Source: Vulcanococcus sp. Clear-D1 | GTDB taxonomy: Bacteria; Cyanobacteriota; Cyanobacteriia; PCC-6307; Cyanobiaceae | Reading direction: 5' to 3' | Assembly (NCBI RefSeq): GCF_014654725.1 | Contig: NZ_JACVZV010000015.1 | Coordinates: forward strand, 62,001 to 126,000 | DNA: 64,000 bases | Shown: piece by piece, positions 8,885-19,156 of the stretch | How positions within the stretch are numbered: position 1 is the stretch's first letter | How the letters are laid out: each line of letters opens with the position of its first letter | Made by a program: the position numbers and the translations under genes | The notes under the pieces: generated by a model | What the model saw: the letters and a program-made list of their open reading frames with translations, nothing else | What the model was told of the DNA's origin: nothing | The model's database searches: none

Positions 8885-8972
8885 CCCGCTTGATTTCAGC
8901 CAAACCAAGAGTTTCCATCGCCGCCTTCCCTTTCGTCAAATCGCTAAGCTCAAATCCAAGATTCAGGCCGGT

Positions 8973-10775
8973 GTGAGCAGCAGCGTTTCTTCTGATCTGC
9001 CGGCGGATTTGGGCCTGGTGCGTGCACCGCAGCCCAGTTACACGCAGCTGCTGCAACAGCTGCGTGCTGGAACGGTGAAGGAGTTGTTGCTCTCTCCCGG
9101 CCAGCGGCAAGTGAAGGTCACCTATGCCGATGGCAAACAGGTGACCGTGCCGGTGTTCAGCAACGATCAATTGTTGCTGCGCACGGCTCAGGAGGCGCAG
9201 GTTCCGCTCACCGTGCGCGATGAGCGCCAGGACCAAGCAACGGCCAGTCTGGTGTCGAACGGCTTGTTGCTGTTGCTGTTGTTTGGCGGCCTGGCCTTGC
9301 TGCTGCGTCGCTCCGCCCAGGTGGCCAATCGCGCCATGGGCTTTGGCCGCAGCAAGGCGCGCATGGCCCAAAGCGAAGCCGCAGTGGCCGTGCGCTTTGA
9401 AGATGTAGCTGGCATTCAGGAAGCCAAGGAAGAACTCCAAGAGGTGGTGGCCTTCCTGAAGGAGCCGGAACGGTTCACCGCTGTGGGCGCACGGATTCCC
9501 AAAGGTGTGCTGCTGGTGGGGCCTCCAGGCACGGGTAAGACCCTCCTCGCCAAGGCGATCGCCGGGGAAGCGGGTGTGCCGTTCTTTTCGATGGCCGCTT
9601 CCGAGTTCGTGGAGCTGTTTGTGGGCGTGGGTGCCAGCCGGGTGCGGGATCTATTCCGCCAGGCCAAAGAGAAGGCTCCCTGCATCGTGTTCATCGATGA
9701 GATCGATGCGGTGGGCCGCCAGCGCGGAGCCGGCATCGGTGGCGGCAATGATGAGCGTGAGCAGACGCTCAACCAGCTGCTCACAGAAATGGATGGCTTC
9801 GCCGAAAACTCCGGCGTGATCCTCCTGGCCGCCACCAACCGCCCGGATGTGCTCGATGCGGCGTTGATGCGCCCAGGGCGCTTTGATCGCCGCATCCATG
9901 TGGATCTGCCCGATCGGCGCGGGCGTGAGGCGATTCTGGCCGTGCATGCCCGTTCCAGACCGCTCGACCCTGAGGTGTCGCTGGCTGACTGGGCCAGTCG
10001 CACCCCGGGATTCTCAGGAGCCGATCTCTCCAACCTGCTCAATGAAGCGGCCATCCTCACGGCGCGGCGTGAGCGCAGTTGCATCGATGACGCCGCCATT
10101 GGCGATGCCCTCGAGCGCATCACCATGGGGCTCACCGCTGCCCCCCTGCAGGACAGCGCAAAGAAACGCCTGATCGCGTATCACGAGATCGGCCATGCCC
10201 TGCTCACCACCCTGCTGCCCGCCGCCGATCGGCTCGATAAGGTCACGTTGCTGCCGCGGGTAGGGGGCGTGGGTGGCTTTGCCCGCACGATGCCGGATGA
10301 AGACGTGCTCGATTCCGGGCTGATCAGCAAGGCCTACCTGCAAGCTCGCCTTGTTGTGGCGATGGGTGGTCGTGCCGCTGAACTGGTGGTGTTTGGTCCC
10401 AGCGAGATCACCCAGGGTGCTGCCGGTGATCTGGAGATGGTGAGCCGCATCGGCCGCGAGATGGTGACCCGCTATGGCTTTTCATCCCTGGGGCCCGTCT
10501 CGCTGGAAGGCGAGGGGCATGAGGTGTTCCTTGGCCGCGATTGGCTGCGTTCTGAACCCCACTACTCCCAGGAAACCGGAAGCCGCATCGATGCGCAGGT
10601 GCAGCAGCTGGCCAGGGGTTCCTTAGATCAGGCTGTGGCATTGCTCACGCCCCGCCGCGCTCTGATGGACGAGCTCGTGGAGCTCTTGATCCAACGCGAA
10701 ACGATCGAGGGAGCGGATTTCACCGCCCTGGTGGAGCAATACGAGCAGCGGCGGAGCCAAGCGGCCGTGGCTTAG
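8973..10775 (+). CDS. ftsH: FtsH-family AAA+ metalloprotease with one visible membrane span
   Basis: About 600 residues from GTG 8973. Domains: N-domain (about 20-88), a single hydrophobic span (about 92-112), AAA+ domain with Walker A GPPGTGKT, Walker [11 protein letters not shown], pore motif and [23 protein letters not shown], then the M41 protease with the zinc motif HEIGH and the third-ligand region around GAAGDLE. FtsH degrades damaged D1 and other membrane proteins. Usual FtsH has two spans; here the first is missing whichever start is used (the frame is open from 8844, but that stretch is not hydrophobic enough and overlaps rpmF). Stop overlaps the convergent bicupin gene by 4 bases. 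Confidence 0.9.
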   Translation: MSSSVSSDLPADLGLVRAPQPSYTQLLQQLRAGTVKELLLSPGQRQVKVTYADGKQVTVPVFSNDQLLLRTAQEAQVPLTVRDERQDQATASLVSNGLLLLLLFGGLALLLRRSAQVANRAMGFGRSKARMAQSEAAVAVRFEDVAGIQEAKEELQEVVAFLKEPERFTAVGARIPKGVLLVGPPGTGKTLLAKAIAGEAGVPFFSMAASEFVELFVGVGASRVRDLFRQAKEKAPCIVFIDEIDAVGRQRGAGIGGGNDEREQTLNQLLTEMDGFAENSGVILLAATNRPDVLDAALMRPGRFDRRIHVDLPDRRGREAILAVHARSRPLDPEVSLADWASRTPGFSGADLSNLLNEAAILTARRERSCIDDAAIGDALERITMGLTAAPLQDSAKKRLIAYHEIGHALLTTLLPAADRLDKVTLLPRVGGVGGFARTMPDEDVLDSGLISKAYLQARLVVAMGGRAAELVVFGPSEITQGAAGDLEMVSRIGREMVTRYGFSSLGPVSLEGEGHEVFLGRDWLRSEPHYSQETGSRIDAQVQQLARGSLDQAVALLTPRRALMDELVELLIQRETIEGADFTALVEQYEQRRSQAAVA

Positions 10776-11731
10776 GCGAAGCGGATGTCGAGGCTGCGCA
10801 GATAGGTGTGCAGGCCGGCATCCTGAATCGGCAACAGCCAGGCCGGCTCGCCACTCTCGTTCACGTGGGAGTGCCAGTGGCCTGGAGGGGTGATGAAGGC
10901 GCCACCGCTCTGCCAGTCGATGCGGCGGGGGTTGCGGATGCTGCCGTCGCTGTTGAGCTCCGTGCCTACCAGGGTGTACACCCCGGGGTGGCAGTTGATG
11001 ATCAGATCGAGGGCAACCGATTGATGCCGGTGTGGAGCCTGAGTGGCGCCAGCGGGCACGATGCCGAACATCGCCCAGAGCACATGGGTCACGGTGCGGG
11101 TGCTGGGCAGGTCGCGGTTGGCCAGCAGCAGGCTGACGCGGTTGCTGCTGACACTGCCCGGTTGGCGCGCTAGCTCCTCCAACTCGGCCTGCATCCAGGC
11201 AGCGCTGTAGTGGGTGGGCTCAAACCGTGCAGCGGATGGGCTCACCCCCAGATAGCTGAGCAGAGGCCCGTCGTGCACCCAATACAGAACGCTGGTGCTG
11301 CTGGCTTCCAGCAGGGGAGTGCCGCCGGCGGGCAAGACAAACAGATCGCCCTGCTGCCAGTGGATCTCTGCATCCCTGGGGCTGCTGCCATCGGCCGGGC
11401 GCACGCGGCACACGCCGCTGCCTGAGAGCACAAAGAACAGCGAACTGGTGACTTCAGCCGCGGCGCGCACGCCTTCGCCGGCCTCGATGCGAATGAAATG
11501 GGCCGCCAGAGCTGGGCTGGTGGCCGGACCTGCAACCCCTAGCTCAGCGCTCAGGTCGAGGGGAAGCACGCCTGTGGGGCCCTGCTCATGCAGTTCAGGC
11601 CCCCAGCTGCGGTAGGGGATCGGATCGGTCAGCCCAGGCCGCACCGGGTTGGCTGCCTGGCGGTAATCGAACAGCTGAGCCTTGCTGGCAGCGGGCTCGT
11701 TGTGACGCTTGCGCTCGGGGGCCTGGGTCAT
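10772..11731 (-). CDS. Bicupin, gentisate dioxygenase-like
   Basis: 319 residues with two cupin folds. The C-terminal cupin has a full three-His metal set: PHRHQSVALDLI (about 236-247) and PPGHWHSH (about 283-290), of the pattern seen in gentisate/salicylate 1,2-dioxygenases. The N-terminal cupin (about 75-145; FFVLSGSGVCRV, GDLFVLPAGG) lacks histidines and looks structural. In typical gentisate dioxygenases the metal set lies in the first cupin, so this protein may be a different subfamily. Substrate unknown. Confidence 0.7.
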   Translation of the reverse strand: MTQAPERKRHNEPAASKAQLFDYRQAANPVRPGLTDPIPYRSWGPELHEQGPTGVLPLDLSAELGVAGPATSPALAAHFIRIEAGEGVRAAAEVTSSLFFVLSGSGVCRVRPADGSSPRDAEIHWQQGDLFVLPAGGTPLLEASSTSVLYWVHDGPLLSYLGVSPSAARFEPTHYSAAWMQAELEELARQPGSVSSNRVSLLLANRDLPSTRTVTHVLWAMFGIVPAGATQAPHRHQSVALDLIINCHPGVYTLVGTELNSDGSIRNPRRIDWQSGGAFITPPGHWHSHVNESGEPAWLLPIQDAGLHTYLRSLDIRFA

Positions 11732-11748
11732 GGAACCACTGTTGCGGA

Positions 11749-12024
11749 TCAGCCGCCGGCGACGGCGGGAACGATGCTCACTTCATCACCGTCCTTGAGG
11801 GCGGTGGTCTGGTTGTCGAGGAAGCGGATGTCCTCGCTGTTCACGTACACGTTGAGGAAGCGGCGCAGTTTGCCGGCTTCATCGCACAGGCGCCCCTTCA
11901 GGCCGGGGTAGCGGCCGTCGAGGGCCTCGATCAGGCTGTCCACGCTGCTGGCATCCAGCTCAACGCTGGCTTCGTCGTTGGTGAACTTCTGCAGGGGGGT
12001 GGGGATCAGAACCTGAACGGGCAT
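11749..12024 (-). CDS. MoaD/ThiS-family sulfur-carrier protein
   Basis: 91 residues with beta-grasp features: hydrophobic first strand ([15 protein letters not shown]), SVDSLIEAL, the [17 protein letters not shown] stretch, [14 protein letters not shown]. The C-terminal Gly-Gly is required for thiocarboxylate formation. It lies 43 bases downstream of thrC on the same strand; the analogous position of a sulfur carrier next to a PLP lyase is known for mycobacterial CysO-CysM. Exact acceptor pathway unknown. Confidence 0.8.
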   Translation of the reverse strand: MPVQVLIPTPLQKFTNDEASVELDASSVDSLIEALDGRYPGLKGRLCDEAGKLRRFLNVYVNSEDIRFLDNQTTALKDGDEVSIVPAVAGG

Positions 12025-12067
12025 GGTCGGGAGATGAGGGTTGCGGAGGACGGGATGGGCTTGAGGA

Positions 12068-13390
12068 TCAGCCGGCCTGGGCGGCTTGGGCCTGCTGCCA
12101 GGCGGCGTTGAAGCTGTCGAGCTGGGCTTCGATTGTGTAGGGCTGGCCGATGTGATCAACCACAGCCTCGGTGGTCTTGAGGCCGTTGCCGGTGATGTAG
12201 GCCACGGTGCGCTCTTCAGGGTTGATCTTGCCCTGCTCCACCAGCTTCTTGAGCACCGCAATCGTGGTGCCGCCGGCGGTTTCGGTGAACACGCCTTCGG
12301 TTTCCGCCAGCAGCTTGATGCCGTCGATGATCTCGGCGTCGGTCACGTCAGTGATGTTGCCGCCGGTGCGATTGGCGATGTCGATGGCATAGGGGCCGTC
12401 GGCGGGGTTGCCGATCGCGATCGACTTGGCAATGGTGTTGGGCTTCACCGGGGTGATGAAGTCGCGGCCTTCGCGGAAGGCGGTGGCGATGGGGTTGCAG
12501 CCTTCGGCTTGGGCGCCGCTGAAGCGCACAGCCTTCTCGTCCACCAACCCGCACTTGATGAATTCATCGAAGCCCTTGCGGATCTTGGTGAACAGGGAGC
12601 CGGAGGCCAGTGGCGCCACGATGTGGTCAGGCAGTTCCCAACCCAGCTGTTCGATCACCTCGTAGCCGAGGGTCTTGGAGCCTTCGGAGTAGTAGGGGCG
12701 CAGGTTGATGTTCACGAAGCCCCAGCCGTAGGTGTTGGCCACCTCCGAGCACAGGCGATTCACCTGGTCGTAGTTGCCCTTCACCGCCATCAAGGTGGGG
12801 TTGTAGATCAGGGTGCCGAGCACCTTGCCCAGCTCCAGATCGCTGGGGATGAACACGCAGCAATCGAGCCCGGCGTGGGCGGCGATGGCGGCGGTGGAGT
12901 TGGCCAGGTTGCCGGTGGAAGCACAACTCACCGTCTTGAAGCCCAGTTCGCGGGCGCGGGTGAGGGCCACGCTCACCACACGGTCCTTGAAGGAGAGCGT
13001 CGGCATGTTCACGCCGTCGTTCTTGATGTAGAGGCTCTTGAGCCCCAGGCGCTTGGCCAGATTGTTGGCTTTGAGCAGCGGGGTGAAGCCGGTGCCCACA
13101 TCGATCGGATCGCCGGCGATTGGCAGGAATTCCCGGTAGCGCCAGATCGAGGCGGGGCCGGCTTCGATCGTGGCGCGGCTGACGCGGCTCTTGATCGCCT
13201 CGTAGTCGTAGACCACCTCCAGCGGACCGAAGCACACGTCTTCGCAAACGTGGCGGGCGCCTGCTTCGTAGGGCTGGCCGCACTCCTTGCAGCGCAGGCC
13301 CGTGAAGGTGGGGCCAGCGGTGGAGAGGGAAAGGGTCGCCGTCACGATCACGTCGTTGAGGTGAGTGGAAGCTAGCAGCGCTGTTTGCAC
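12068..13390 (-). CDS. thrC: Threonine synthase
   Basis: 440 residues from GTG 13390. PLP-dependent fold type II: the PLP lysine lies in [15 protein letters not shown], followed by the phosphate-binding STGNLANS loop. An N-terminal Cys pair (CKECG) and second Cys cluster (CEDVC) resemble a zinc-ribbon-like extension seen in related cyanobacterial proteins. Converts O-phosphohomoserine to threonine. A later GTG at 13345 (MTATLSLS...) could be the true start; neither has a clear ribosome binding site. Confidence 0.93.
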   Translation of the reverse strand: MQTALLASTHLNDVIVTATLSLSTAGPTFTGLRCKECGQPYEAGARHVCEDVCFGPLEVVYDYEAIKSRVSRATIEAGPASIWRYREFLPIAGDPIDVGTGFTPLLKANNLAKRLGLKSLYIKNDGVNMPTLSFKDRVVSVALTRARELGFKTVSCASTGNLANSTAAIAAHAGLDCCVFIPSDLELGKVLGTLIYNPTLMAVKGNYDQVNRLCSEVANTYGWGFVNINLRPYYSEGSKTLGYEVIEQLGWELPDHIVAPLASGSLFTKIRKGFDEFIKCGLVDEKAVRFSGAQAEGCNPIATAFREGRDFITPVKPNTIAKSIAIGNPADGPYAIDIANRTGGNITDVTDAEIIDGIKLLAETEGVFTETAGGTTIAVLKKLVEQGKINPEERTVAYITGNGLKTTEAVVDHIGQPYTIEAQLDSFNAAWQQAQAAQAG

Positions 13391-13411
13391 CGTTGATTAA
13401 TACCCGATTCT

Positions 13412-16369
13412 GTGGATCGGGTATTGAGTGGTGTTCTGCTTGTCGCTGTTGGCCGCCTTGACCCGCTCTCGGCGCTGCCTAGCCTCAGGCAGTGCTCGGT
13501 TCACTCCTTGCGGCTTTCCGTTGATGCCCTGAAGCGGGACCTGCGCTGGCTGGGCTGGCTGGCCATCGGCCTGGGCCTGTTGGTGCTGGTGCCGCGCCTG
13601 GTGATCGAGGCGCAGTGGTTTGCTCAGTTTCAGGGCCAGTCGGTGGTGCTGCGCCGCTGGTTGTTCCAGCTGCTTGCCTTCGCGCTGGTGTTCGGCCTGG
13701 GGGTTCCCCTGCAGCTGCAGCAATTGCAGCGCTGCTGGCGGCTGCGCCAGCAGGTCACGCGCAAGACGCTGCCGCTTGCTCCGTTGGTGCCGTTGGGCCC
13801 GCCTCTGCTGGTGGGCTTGTTTGTTGGCCTGCTCCTGCTTCTGGCCGGTGGGCTCACCTATTTGATGGTGCAGGCCAGTGATCTGATCGCGGCACCGTTC
13901 AGCGGCGATGTGATCACCGGGATCCCGGTGTTAGCGGATCTGCCTCCGTTGTTGTTCCTCGGGCTGGGCGCGGCACTGCTACCGCTGCTGTTGCTCTGGC
14001 CTTACACCAGCCTGCGGGTGGCGCTGGCTGCTGCCCTGGCAGGTTCGGCCACGGCGGTGGCTCGCGGTTGGAGCCTCTGGTTGCCGGCGCTCCTGGCGGT
14101 GCCATTTGGTGAACGCGATCCGCTCACGGGCTTTGATCTGAGTTTCACGGTGCTGCGCCTCCCCGCATTGCATCTGCTGGTGAGCGTGGTGCTGGTGCAG
14201 GGGCTGGTGGGTTTGGCCGGCTGCCTCTGGCTCACCTTCAGTGAAGGCAACAGCCTCTCGGAGCTGCGCTTTCCAGGCCTGAGCCGCGAGCAGCAGCAGG
14301 TGTTGCAGCCGCAGCTGGCGGTGCTGGCGCTGATGGCTGCGCTCAGCAATGCTCTGGCGCCCTTTGATCTGATGTTGCACGGCAGCGGTGTGGCTGCCGG
14401 TGCCGGTTTCGTGGATCTGCACGTGCGGCTCCCTCTGCGCCTGCTGCTCGCGCTGCTGTTGCTGCTCACCGGCATCGGCCTACTGGTGCCGATTCCGCGC
14501 CGCTGGTTGCGGCGCGGGGCGCTGCTGCCTCTGCTCTCCACCACCGTGCTGGTGCCCTTTGCGGAATGGGTGGTGGCGCCTGTGGTGCAGCGCATCTGGG
14601 TGCAGCCCCGGGAGCTGGCGCTGGAAGCCCCCTATCTGCGCCGCACCATCGATGCCACGCGCCGTGCTTTTGGGCTGGAGGCTGTGCGGAGCGTGGATCT
14701 CTCGCCGCGGCAGCAGCTCACACCCGCTGATCTCCAATCAGCCCCGGGCACCCTCGCCAACGTGCGCCTCTGGGATAGCGGCCCGCTGCTGGAGGCCAAC
14801 CGTCAGCTGCAGCAGCTGCGCCTCTACTACCGCTTCCCCTCGGCAGCGGTGGATCGCTACCCCTTGAATGCCGACCCCGAACGCCAGGGCAAGCAGCAGG
14901 TGCTGATCGCCGCCCGTGAGCTCGACACCTCTGCCCTGGCGAAGAACTCCCGCACCTGGCTGAACCGCCACCTGGTGTTCACCCACGGCTACGGCTTCAC
15001 CGTGTCCACGGTGAATGCCTCCGGCCCCGATGGGCTTCCGCTCTACTTCGTCAAAGACCTGGGCCGCAGCGGCAAGGTGCAGGGCATCCCCCAGCTGGGC
15101 ATCAGCGATGCCCAGGCGCAGCAGGCTCTGCCGGTGGGTCGCCCCAAGTTGTATTTCGCGTCCGACCGCGCGCCTTACGCGATCGCCCCCACTCAGGTGC
15201 GGGAATTTGATTACCCCGAGGGTGATCTCAACGTTTATTCCCACTACGACGGCCGGGCCGGGGTGCCGATCCATGGCCCCATCGACCGTGTGATGGCTGC
15301 CCTTTATCTGTGGGAGCCACGGTTGCTGTTCACCGGCTCGCTCACCCCAGACTCCCGCCTGTTGATGCGTCGCCAGGTGAACCAGCGGCTCACGGCCCTG
15401 GCCCCCTTCCTGCGCTTCGAGAGCAAGCCCTATTTGGTCACCGCCCGGGTGAACAGCGAGCCGGGCTTCCAGAACGACCATCACCAGTACTGGCTGCTGG
15501 ATGGCTTCACCGTGAGCCGCAGCTATCCCTATTCCGACCCCAACCCCAGCGGTATCCGCTACTTCCGCAATCCGGTGAAGGCGGTGGTGGATGCCTACAA
15601 CGGCCACGTCTGGCTCTACGTGAGCGACCCCACCGACCCGGTGTTGCGCACCTGGAAACGGGCCTTCCCCGATCTGTTCAAGCCACTGTCAGCCATGCCG
15701 CCTGAGCTGCTGGCTCACATTCAGGTGCCCCAGAGCCAGTTCCAGGTGCAGGCGGAGCGGCTGCTTCGTTACCACGTCACCGACGTGCGCACCTTCTACA
15801 ACGGCGACGATGTGTGGGCGATCCCCCAGGAGATCTACGGCAGCAGCACAACCCCCGTGCGTCCCTACCACGTGACGATGCAGCTACCTGGGGAGACACG
15901 GCCGGAGTTTGTATTGCTGCTGCCGTTCACCCCATTGCGGCGGGCCAACATGGTGGGTTGGCTGGCTGCCCGCAACGACACCCCGCACTACGGCGAACTG
16001 CTGCTGGCCCGCTTCCCGCAGCAGCGCCTGCTGCTGGGCCCTCAGCAGGTGTCGGCACTGATCGAGCAGGACCCGGCGATCAGTTATCAGTTCGGCCTCT
16101 GGAATCGCGAAGGATCCAAGCTGATTCGCGGCAATCTGTTGGTGATGCCGGTGGGCAAAGGCTTGCTCTATGTGGAGCCGATCTATCTGCAGAGCACCAA
16201 CAATGCTCTGCCCACCTTGGTGCGGGTGGTGGTCACCGATGGCCGCCGCTTCGTGATGGAGCGCAATCTCGATGCGGCGTTGCAGGAGCTGGTATCGGCC
16301 CAGCCACGCCCGCTGCCTCAGGCGCTCACCTTGCCGGAGCCCGGAGCTGCGCCTGCCTTTCAGCCATGA
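13412..16369 (+). CDS. UPF0182 family membrane protein
   Basis: A long protein (up to 985 residues) with about seven membrane helices in the N-terminal 400 residues and a large extracytoplasmic C-terminal domain containing conserved blocks such as LVFTHGYGF, FVKDLGRSG, YLWEPRLLFTG and PYLVTARVN. UPF0182 (COG1615) is widespread in cyanobacteria and actinobacteria; function unknown. Divergent from thrC with a 21-base gap. The GTG at 13412 is only one option: the first about 35 residues look atypical, and the real start may lie nearer the first helix. Confidence 0.85.
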   Translation: MDRVLSGVLLVAVGRLDPLSALPSLRQCSVHSLRLSVDALKRDLRWLGWLAIGLGLLVLVPRLVIEAQWFAQFQGQSVVLRRWLFQLLAFALVFGLGVPLQLQQLQRCWRLRQQVTRKTLPLAPLVPLGPPLLVGLFVGLLLLLAGGLTYLMVQASDLIAAPFSGDVITGIPVLADLPPLLFLGLGAALLPLLLLWPYTSLRVALAAALAGSATAVARGWSLWLPALLAVPFGERDPLTGFDLSFTVLRLPALHLLVSVVLVQGLVGLAGCLWLTFSEGNSLSELRFPGLSREQQQVLQPQLAVLALMAALSNALAPFDLMLHGSGVAAGAGFVDLHVRLPLRLLLALLLLLTGIGLLVPIPRRWLRRGALLPLLSTTVLVPFAEWVVAPVVQRIWVQPRELALEAPYLRRTIDATRRAFGLEAVRSVDLSPRQQLTPADLQSAPGTLANVRLWDSGPLLEANRQLQQLRLYYRFPSAAVDRYPLNADPERQGKQQVLIAARELDTSALAKNSRTWLNRHLVFTHGYGFTVSTVNASGPDGLPLYFVKDLGRSGKVQGIPQLGISDAQAQQALPVGRPKLYFASDRAPYAIAPTQVREFDYPEGDLNVYSHYDGRAGVPIHGPIDRVMAALYLWEPRLLFTGSLTPDSRLLMRRQVNQRLTALAPFLRFESKPYLVTARVNSEPGFQNDHHQYWLLDGFTVSRSYPYSDPNPSGIRYFRNPVKAVVDAYNGHVWLYVSDPTDPVLRTWKRAFPDLFKPLSAMPPELLAHIQVPQSQFQVQAERLLRYHVTDVRTFYNGDDVWAIPQEIYGSSTTPVRPYHVTMQLPGETRPEFVLLLPFTPLRRANMVGWLAARNDTPHYGELLLARFPQQRLLLGPQQVSALIEQDPAISYQFGLWNREGSKLIRGNLLVMPVGKGLLYVEPIYLQSTNNALPTLVRVVVTDGRRFVMERNLDAALQELVSAQPRPLPQALTLPEPGAAPAFQP

Positions 16370-16393
16370 AAAAGGGGGCCGTTAGGCCCCCTT
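16369..16393 (-). terminator. Rho-independent terminator of fbaA
   Basis: Perfect nine-pair stem AAGGGGGCC/GGCCCCCTT with a four-base loop; read on the minus strand it ends in a run of T (five T at 16373-16369). It sits between the convergent UPF0182 and fbaA genes and may work in both directions, though the plus side lacks a T tract. Confidence 0.75.
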
Positions 16394-16427
16394 GTCATCC
16401 GTGATCAGGACTCAGTGATCCCGGCGA

Positions 16428-17501
16428 TCAGGCAGCCACAGCAGTCTTGGGGTCGAGTTCGCCCTTGGCGTACAGACCGGCGTAGTAGTTGATGTCGCGC
16501 TGCTTGATCTTGCTGGCGTTGCCGGCGCACCAGAACTGCTGGTAACGATCCAGGCACACCTGCTTCATGTAGGCCCGGGCGGGCTTGTTGAAGTGGCGGG
16601 GATCGAAGTTGGCGGGATCCTTGGCGGCGGCTTCACGCACAGCGGCGGTGAAGGCGAGGCGGTTGTCGGTGTCGATGTTCACCTTGCGCACACCGTTGCG
16701 GATGCCTTCCTGGATTTCTTCCACGGGCACGCCGTAGGTCTCGGGGATGGCACCGCCGTACTTGTTGATCATGTCCAGCCACTCCTGGGGCACGGAGGAG
16801 GAGCCGTGCATCACCAGGTGGGTGTTGGGGATGGCCTTGTGGATTTCAGCGATGCGGCTGATGGCCAGCACTTCGCCGGTGGGCTTACGGGTGAACTTGT
16901 AAGCGCCGTGGCTGGTGCCGATGGCAATCGCCAGGGCATCCACCTTGGTCTTGGCGACGAAGTCGGCAGCCTCAGCGGGATCGGTGAGCAGCTGGCTGTG
17001 GTCGAGCTTGCCCTCGAAACCGTGGCCGTCCTCGGCCTCACCCATGCCGGTCTCCAGGGAGCCCAGGCAGCCAAGTTCGCCTTCCACGCTCACGCCGATG
17101 GCGTGGGCCACATCCACCACTTCCTTGGTCACAGCCACGTTGTACTCGTAGCTGGCGGGGGTCTTGGCGTCGGCCATCAGGGAGCCGTCCATCATCACCG
17201 AGGTGAAGCCGTTGGCGGCAGCACCGAAGCAGGTGGCGGGGCTGTTGCCGTGGTCCTGGTGCATCACCACCGGGATGTCGGGATAGGTCTCGACAGCGGC
17301 CAGGATCAGGTGGCGCAGGAAGTTCTCACCGGCGTACTGACGGGCGCCGCGGGAGGCCTGCAGGATCACCGGGGAGTCGGTCTCGTAGGCCGCCTCCATG
17401 ATCGACTGCACCTGCTCCAGGTTGTTCACGTTGAAAGCAGGGATGCCGTAGCCGTTTTCAGCGGCGTGGTCGAGCAGCAGCCGAAGCGGGACGAGCGCCA
17501 T
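16428..17501 (-). CDS. fbaA: Fructose-bisphosphate aldolase, class II
   Basis: 357 residues. Class II features: [10 protein letters not shown] (catalytic Asp and first zinc His, about 80-89), [10 protein letters not shown] (Glu), [10 protein letters not shown] (zinc His), [10 protein letters not shown] (zinc His) and [12 protein letters not shown]. Acts in glycolysis and, with sedoheptulose bisphosphate formation, in the Calvin cycle. Ends before a strong terminator; has its own 50-base upstream spacer. Confidence 0.96.
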   Translation of the reverse strand: MALVPLRLLLDHAAENGYGIPAFNVNNLEQVQSIMEAAYETDSPVILQASRGARQYAGENFLRHLILAAVETYPDIPVVMHQDHGNSPATCFGAAANGFTSVMMDGSLMADAKTPASYEYNVAVTKEVVDVAHAIGVSVEGELGCLGSLETGMGEAEDGHGFEGKLDHSQLLTDPAEAADFVAKTKVDALAIAIGTSHGAYKFTRKPTGEVLAISRIAEIHKAIPNTHLVMHGSSSVPQEWLDMINKYGGAIPETYGVPVEEIQEGIRNGVRKVNIDTDNRLAFTAAVREAAAKDPANFDPRHFNKPARAYMKQVCLDRYQQFWCAGNASKIKQRDINYYAGLYAKGELDPKTAVAA

Positions 17502-17552
17502 GGGGACACCGGGAGAGTGAATGCGGGCGATCCTAACTGGCGCCTTTTTCGT

Positions 17553-18662
17553 CTAAATCGCCTGGCGGATGCCGCTGTCGGCTGCCTGCAGAGCTCGGTC
17601 GCAGATCAGCTGGCTGTGCGCGGCTTCCGAAAGCCCCGGCCGCATCGGCCGGCCGTCCAGTGCCGCTTCAGCCCACCACTCGATCAGACGGCGCACCGGG
17701 GCAACACGGCCATCGGGCCAGGTGTGGCCAAAGGCCAGCTGCGGATCGGGGCTCAGTTCCTCGAGCCGTCCGCCTTGAGAGGAGCGCCACAGCTGAAAGC
17801 CGTGCACGTAGTCGCTCTGATTGCTGGAGCCGAGCACCAGCGTTCCTTCGCTGCCATACACCTCGATCCAGTAGCCCCGGCCTGGCCGCGTCACCGAGGC
17901 CAGGCTCACCTGGGCTGGCACCCTGTGGCCCTCGGCGGTCTCCAGCTCAAGCTGCAGAAGGGCAATGTCTTCGGCATCTACCGCAGCCAGGCGGCCGCTG
18001 CCATCGGCCAGGGGGCGATGGGGAATGGCCATGCTGCGCAGGCAGCTCACCTGCCGGGCCGGCCCCAGCAGCCAGTGCAGGGTGTCGAAGGCGTGCGTGC
18101 CTAGGGATCCCAGCACCCCGCCGCCCGCGGCTCGCTGGGAATACCAGTTCCAGGGGCGGCTGGCATCGGCGCGGCTGCCCATCAGCCAATCGAGCTTGAT
18201 CAGCCAGGGTGTGCCGATGGCGCCATGCTGCAGCAGGGCTGCCAGTTGCATGAAGGCCGGCACGGCGCGGTATTCGAAATCCACTGCTACCGCCACGCCC
18301 GCGCTGAGGGCCTGGCGCTGCAGCTCCTCGATCTGACTGGCCTCCAGGGCTACTGGTTTCTCCAGCAGCAGGTGCTTGCCGGCGGCGATCGCTGCCTCGG
18401 CCAGAGCGAAACGCGGCTCTGGTGGTGTGGCGATCACCAGCGCCTCCACGCGGGGATCGGCCAGTAGGTCGTCAAAGCTGCTGAACCCTGGCAAGCCGCT
18501 CGCGGCGCAGGCTTGCTCGAGCCGCTCCGGCCTGTGATGCCAAAGGGCAACAGGCTCGGTGAGCGCGCAGTCACGCAGGGCTGGCAGGTGCACCTTCTCG
18601 CCGAAGCCGAGGCCCACAAGGGCCACACCGAGGGAACGCTGCGAGGAGGGGGCTGCCGTCAC
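17553..18662 (-). CDS. Gfo/Idh/MocA-family oxidoreductase
   Basis: 369 residues with an N-terminal Rossmann fold (ALVGLGFGEKVHLPAL, about 15-30), the EKPVAL motif (about 98-103) that carries the catalytic Lys of the family, and the C-terminal alpha/beta domain. Members oxidise or reduce sugars, inositols or biliverdin with NAD(P). No specific subfamily is evident. Placed upstream of fbaA and downstream of an exported hypothetical protein. Confidence 0.85.
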   Translation of the reverse strand: MTAAPSSQRSLGVALVGLGFGEKVHLPALRDCALTEPVALWHHRPERLEQACAASGLPGFSSFDDLLADPRVEALVIATPPEPRFALAEAAIAAGKHLLLEKPVALEASQIEELQRQALSAGVAVAVDFEYRAVPAFMQLAALLQHGAIGTPWLIKLDWLMGSRADASRPWNWYSQRAAGGGVLGSLGTHAFDTLHWLLGPARQVSCLRSMAIPHRPLADGSGRLAAVDAEDIALLQLELETAEGHRVPAQVSLASVTRPGRGYWIEVYGSEGTLVLGSSNQSDYVHGFQLWRSSQGGRLEELSPDPQLAFGHTWPDGRVAPVRRLIEWWAEAALDGRPMRPGLSEAAHSQLICDRALQAADSGIRQAI

Positions 18663-18679
18663 GGGCGGATGGTCACGTC

Positions 18680-19156
18680 TCAGAAGCCTGCCAGCAGGGT
18701 CCCCCCGGCTGCGCAGGCCTCCGTGATCGTGGAGCTGATCAGATCGTCACCACTGGCGGCCTGCCAAGTGCTGCCCCACTGCGGAATGCCGTTGATCGAG
18801 GTGTCGCGGTAGAGGGTCTGGCCGCAGTCGATTTCCATCACGTAAAGATCGCTGGCAGGCTGGCGTGGCTCGCTGCCATCGGCCTTGCGGGGCTGGTCGG
18901 CGGGTGGCGCCGGCTGAAAGCGGCTCAGCACGGTGAGGTTGCCGTTGCGGTTCACCCGCAGGCTCCCGGCATCCCACCACTGTCGGCCGTCATCACTGGC
19001 CGGCACTTCATGCCAATCCACCGGTCCGGCCCAGGCTGGTGCGCTGCCGAATGCACTCATGCTGCCCAAGAGCAGCAGCGCGCCCAGCACACAGGCGAGT
19101 GCAGAGCCCAGCCGCCGGTGGATGACACTCCCGTTAAAGCCGCTGCCGCTGCTCAT
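18680..19156 (-). CDS. Exported hypothetical protein
   Basis: 158 residues: basic N-terminus, hydrophobic stretch (about 17-40) and a likely signal peptidase site near [10 protein letters not shown]. The mature part holds two cysteines (CGQTL and CAAGG) that could form a disulphide and a pattern [16 protein letters not shown] typical of small cyanobacterial surface-protein-E-like proteins. Its ATG overlaps the accD stop by four bases, so it is translated from the accD transcript. Function unknown. Confidence 0.65.
   Translation of the reverse strand: MSSGSGFNGSVIHRRLGSALACVLGALLLLGSMSAFGSAPAWAGPVDWHEVPASDDGRQWWDAGSLRVNRNGNLTVLSRFQPAPPADQPRKADGSEPRQPASDLYVMEIDCGQTLYRDTSINGIPQWGSTWQAASGDDLISSTITEACAAGGTLLAGF

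Noticed and set aside
12086-13375. Long 429-codon frame antisense to thrC
   Set aside because: Shadow of the thrC codon pattern in high-GC DNA; the encoded sequence is rich in Gly/His/Val repeats with no domain.
16593-18104. 503-codon frame antisense to fbaA and the Gfo/Idh gene
   Set aside because: Spans two real opposite-strand genes and their spacer; Gly/His-rich low-information protein.
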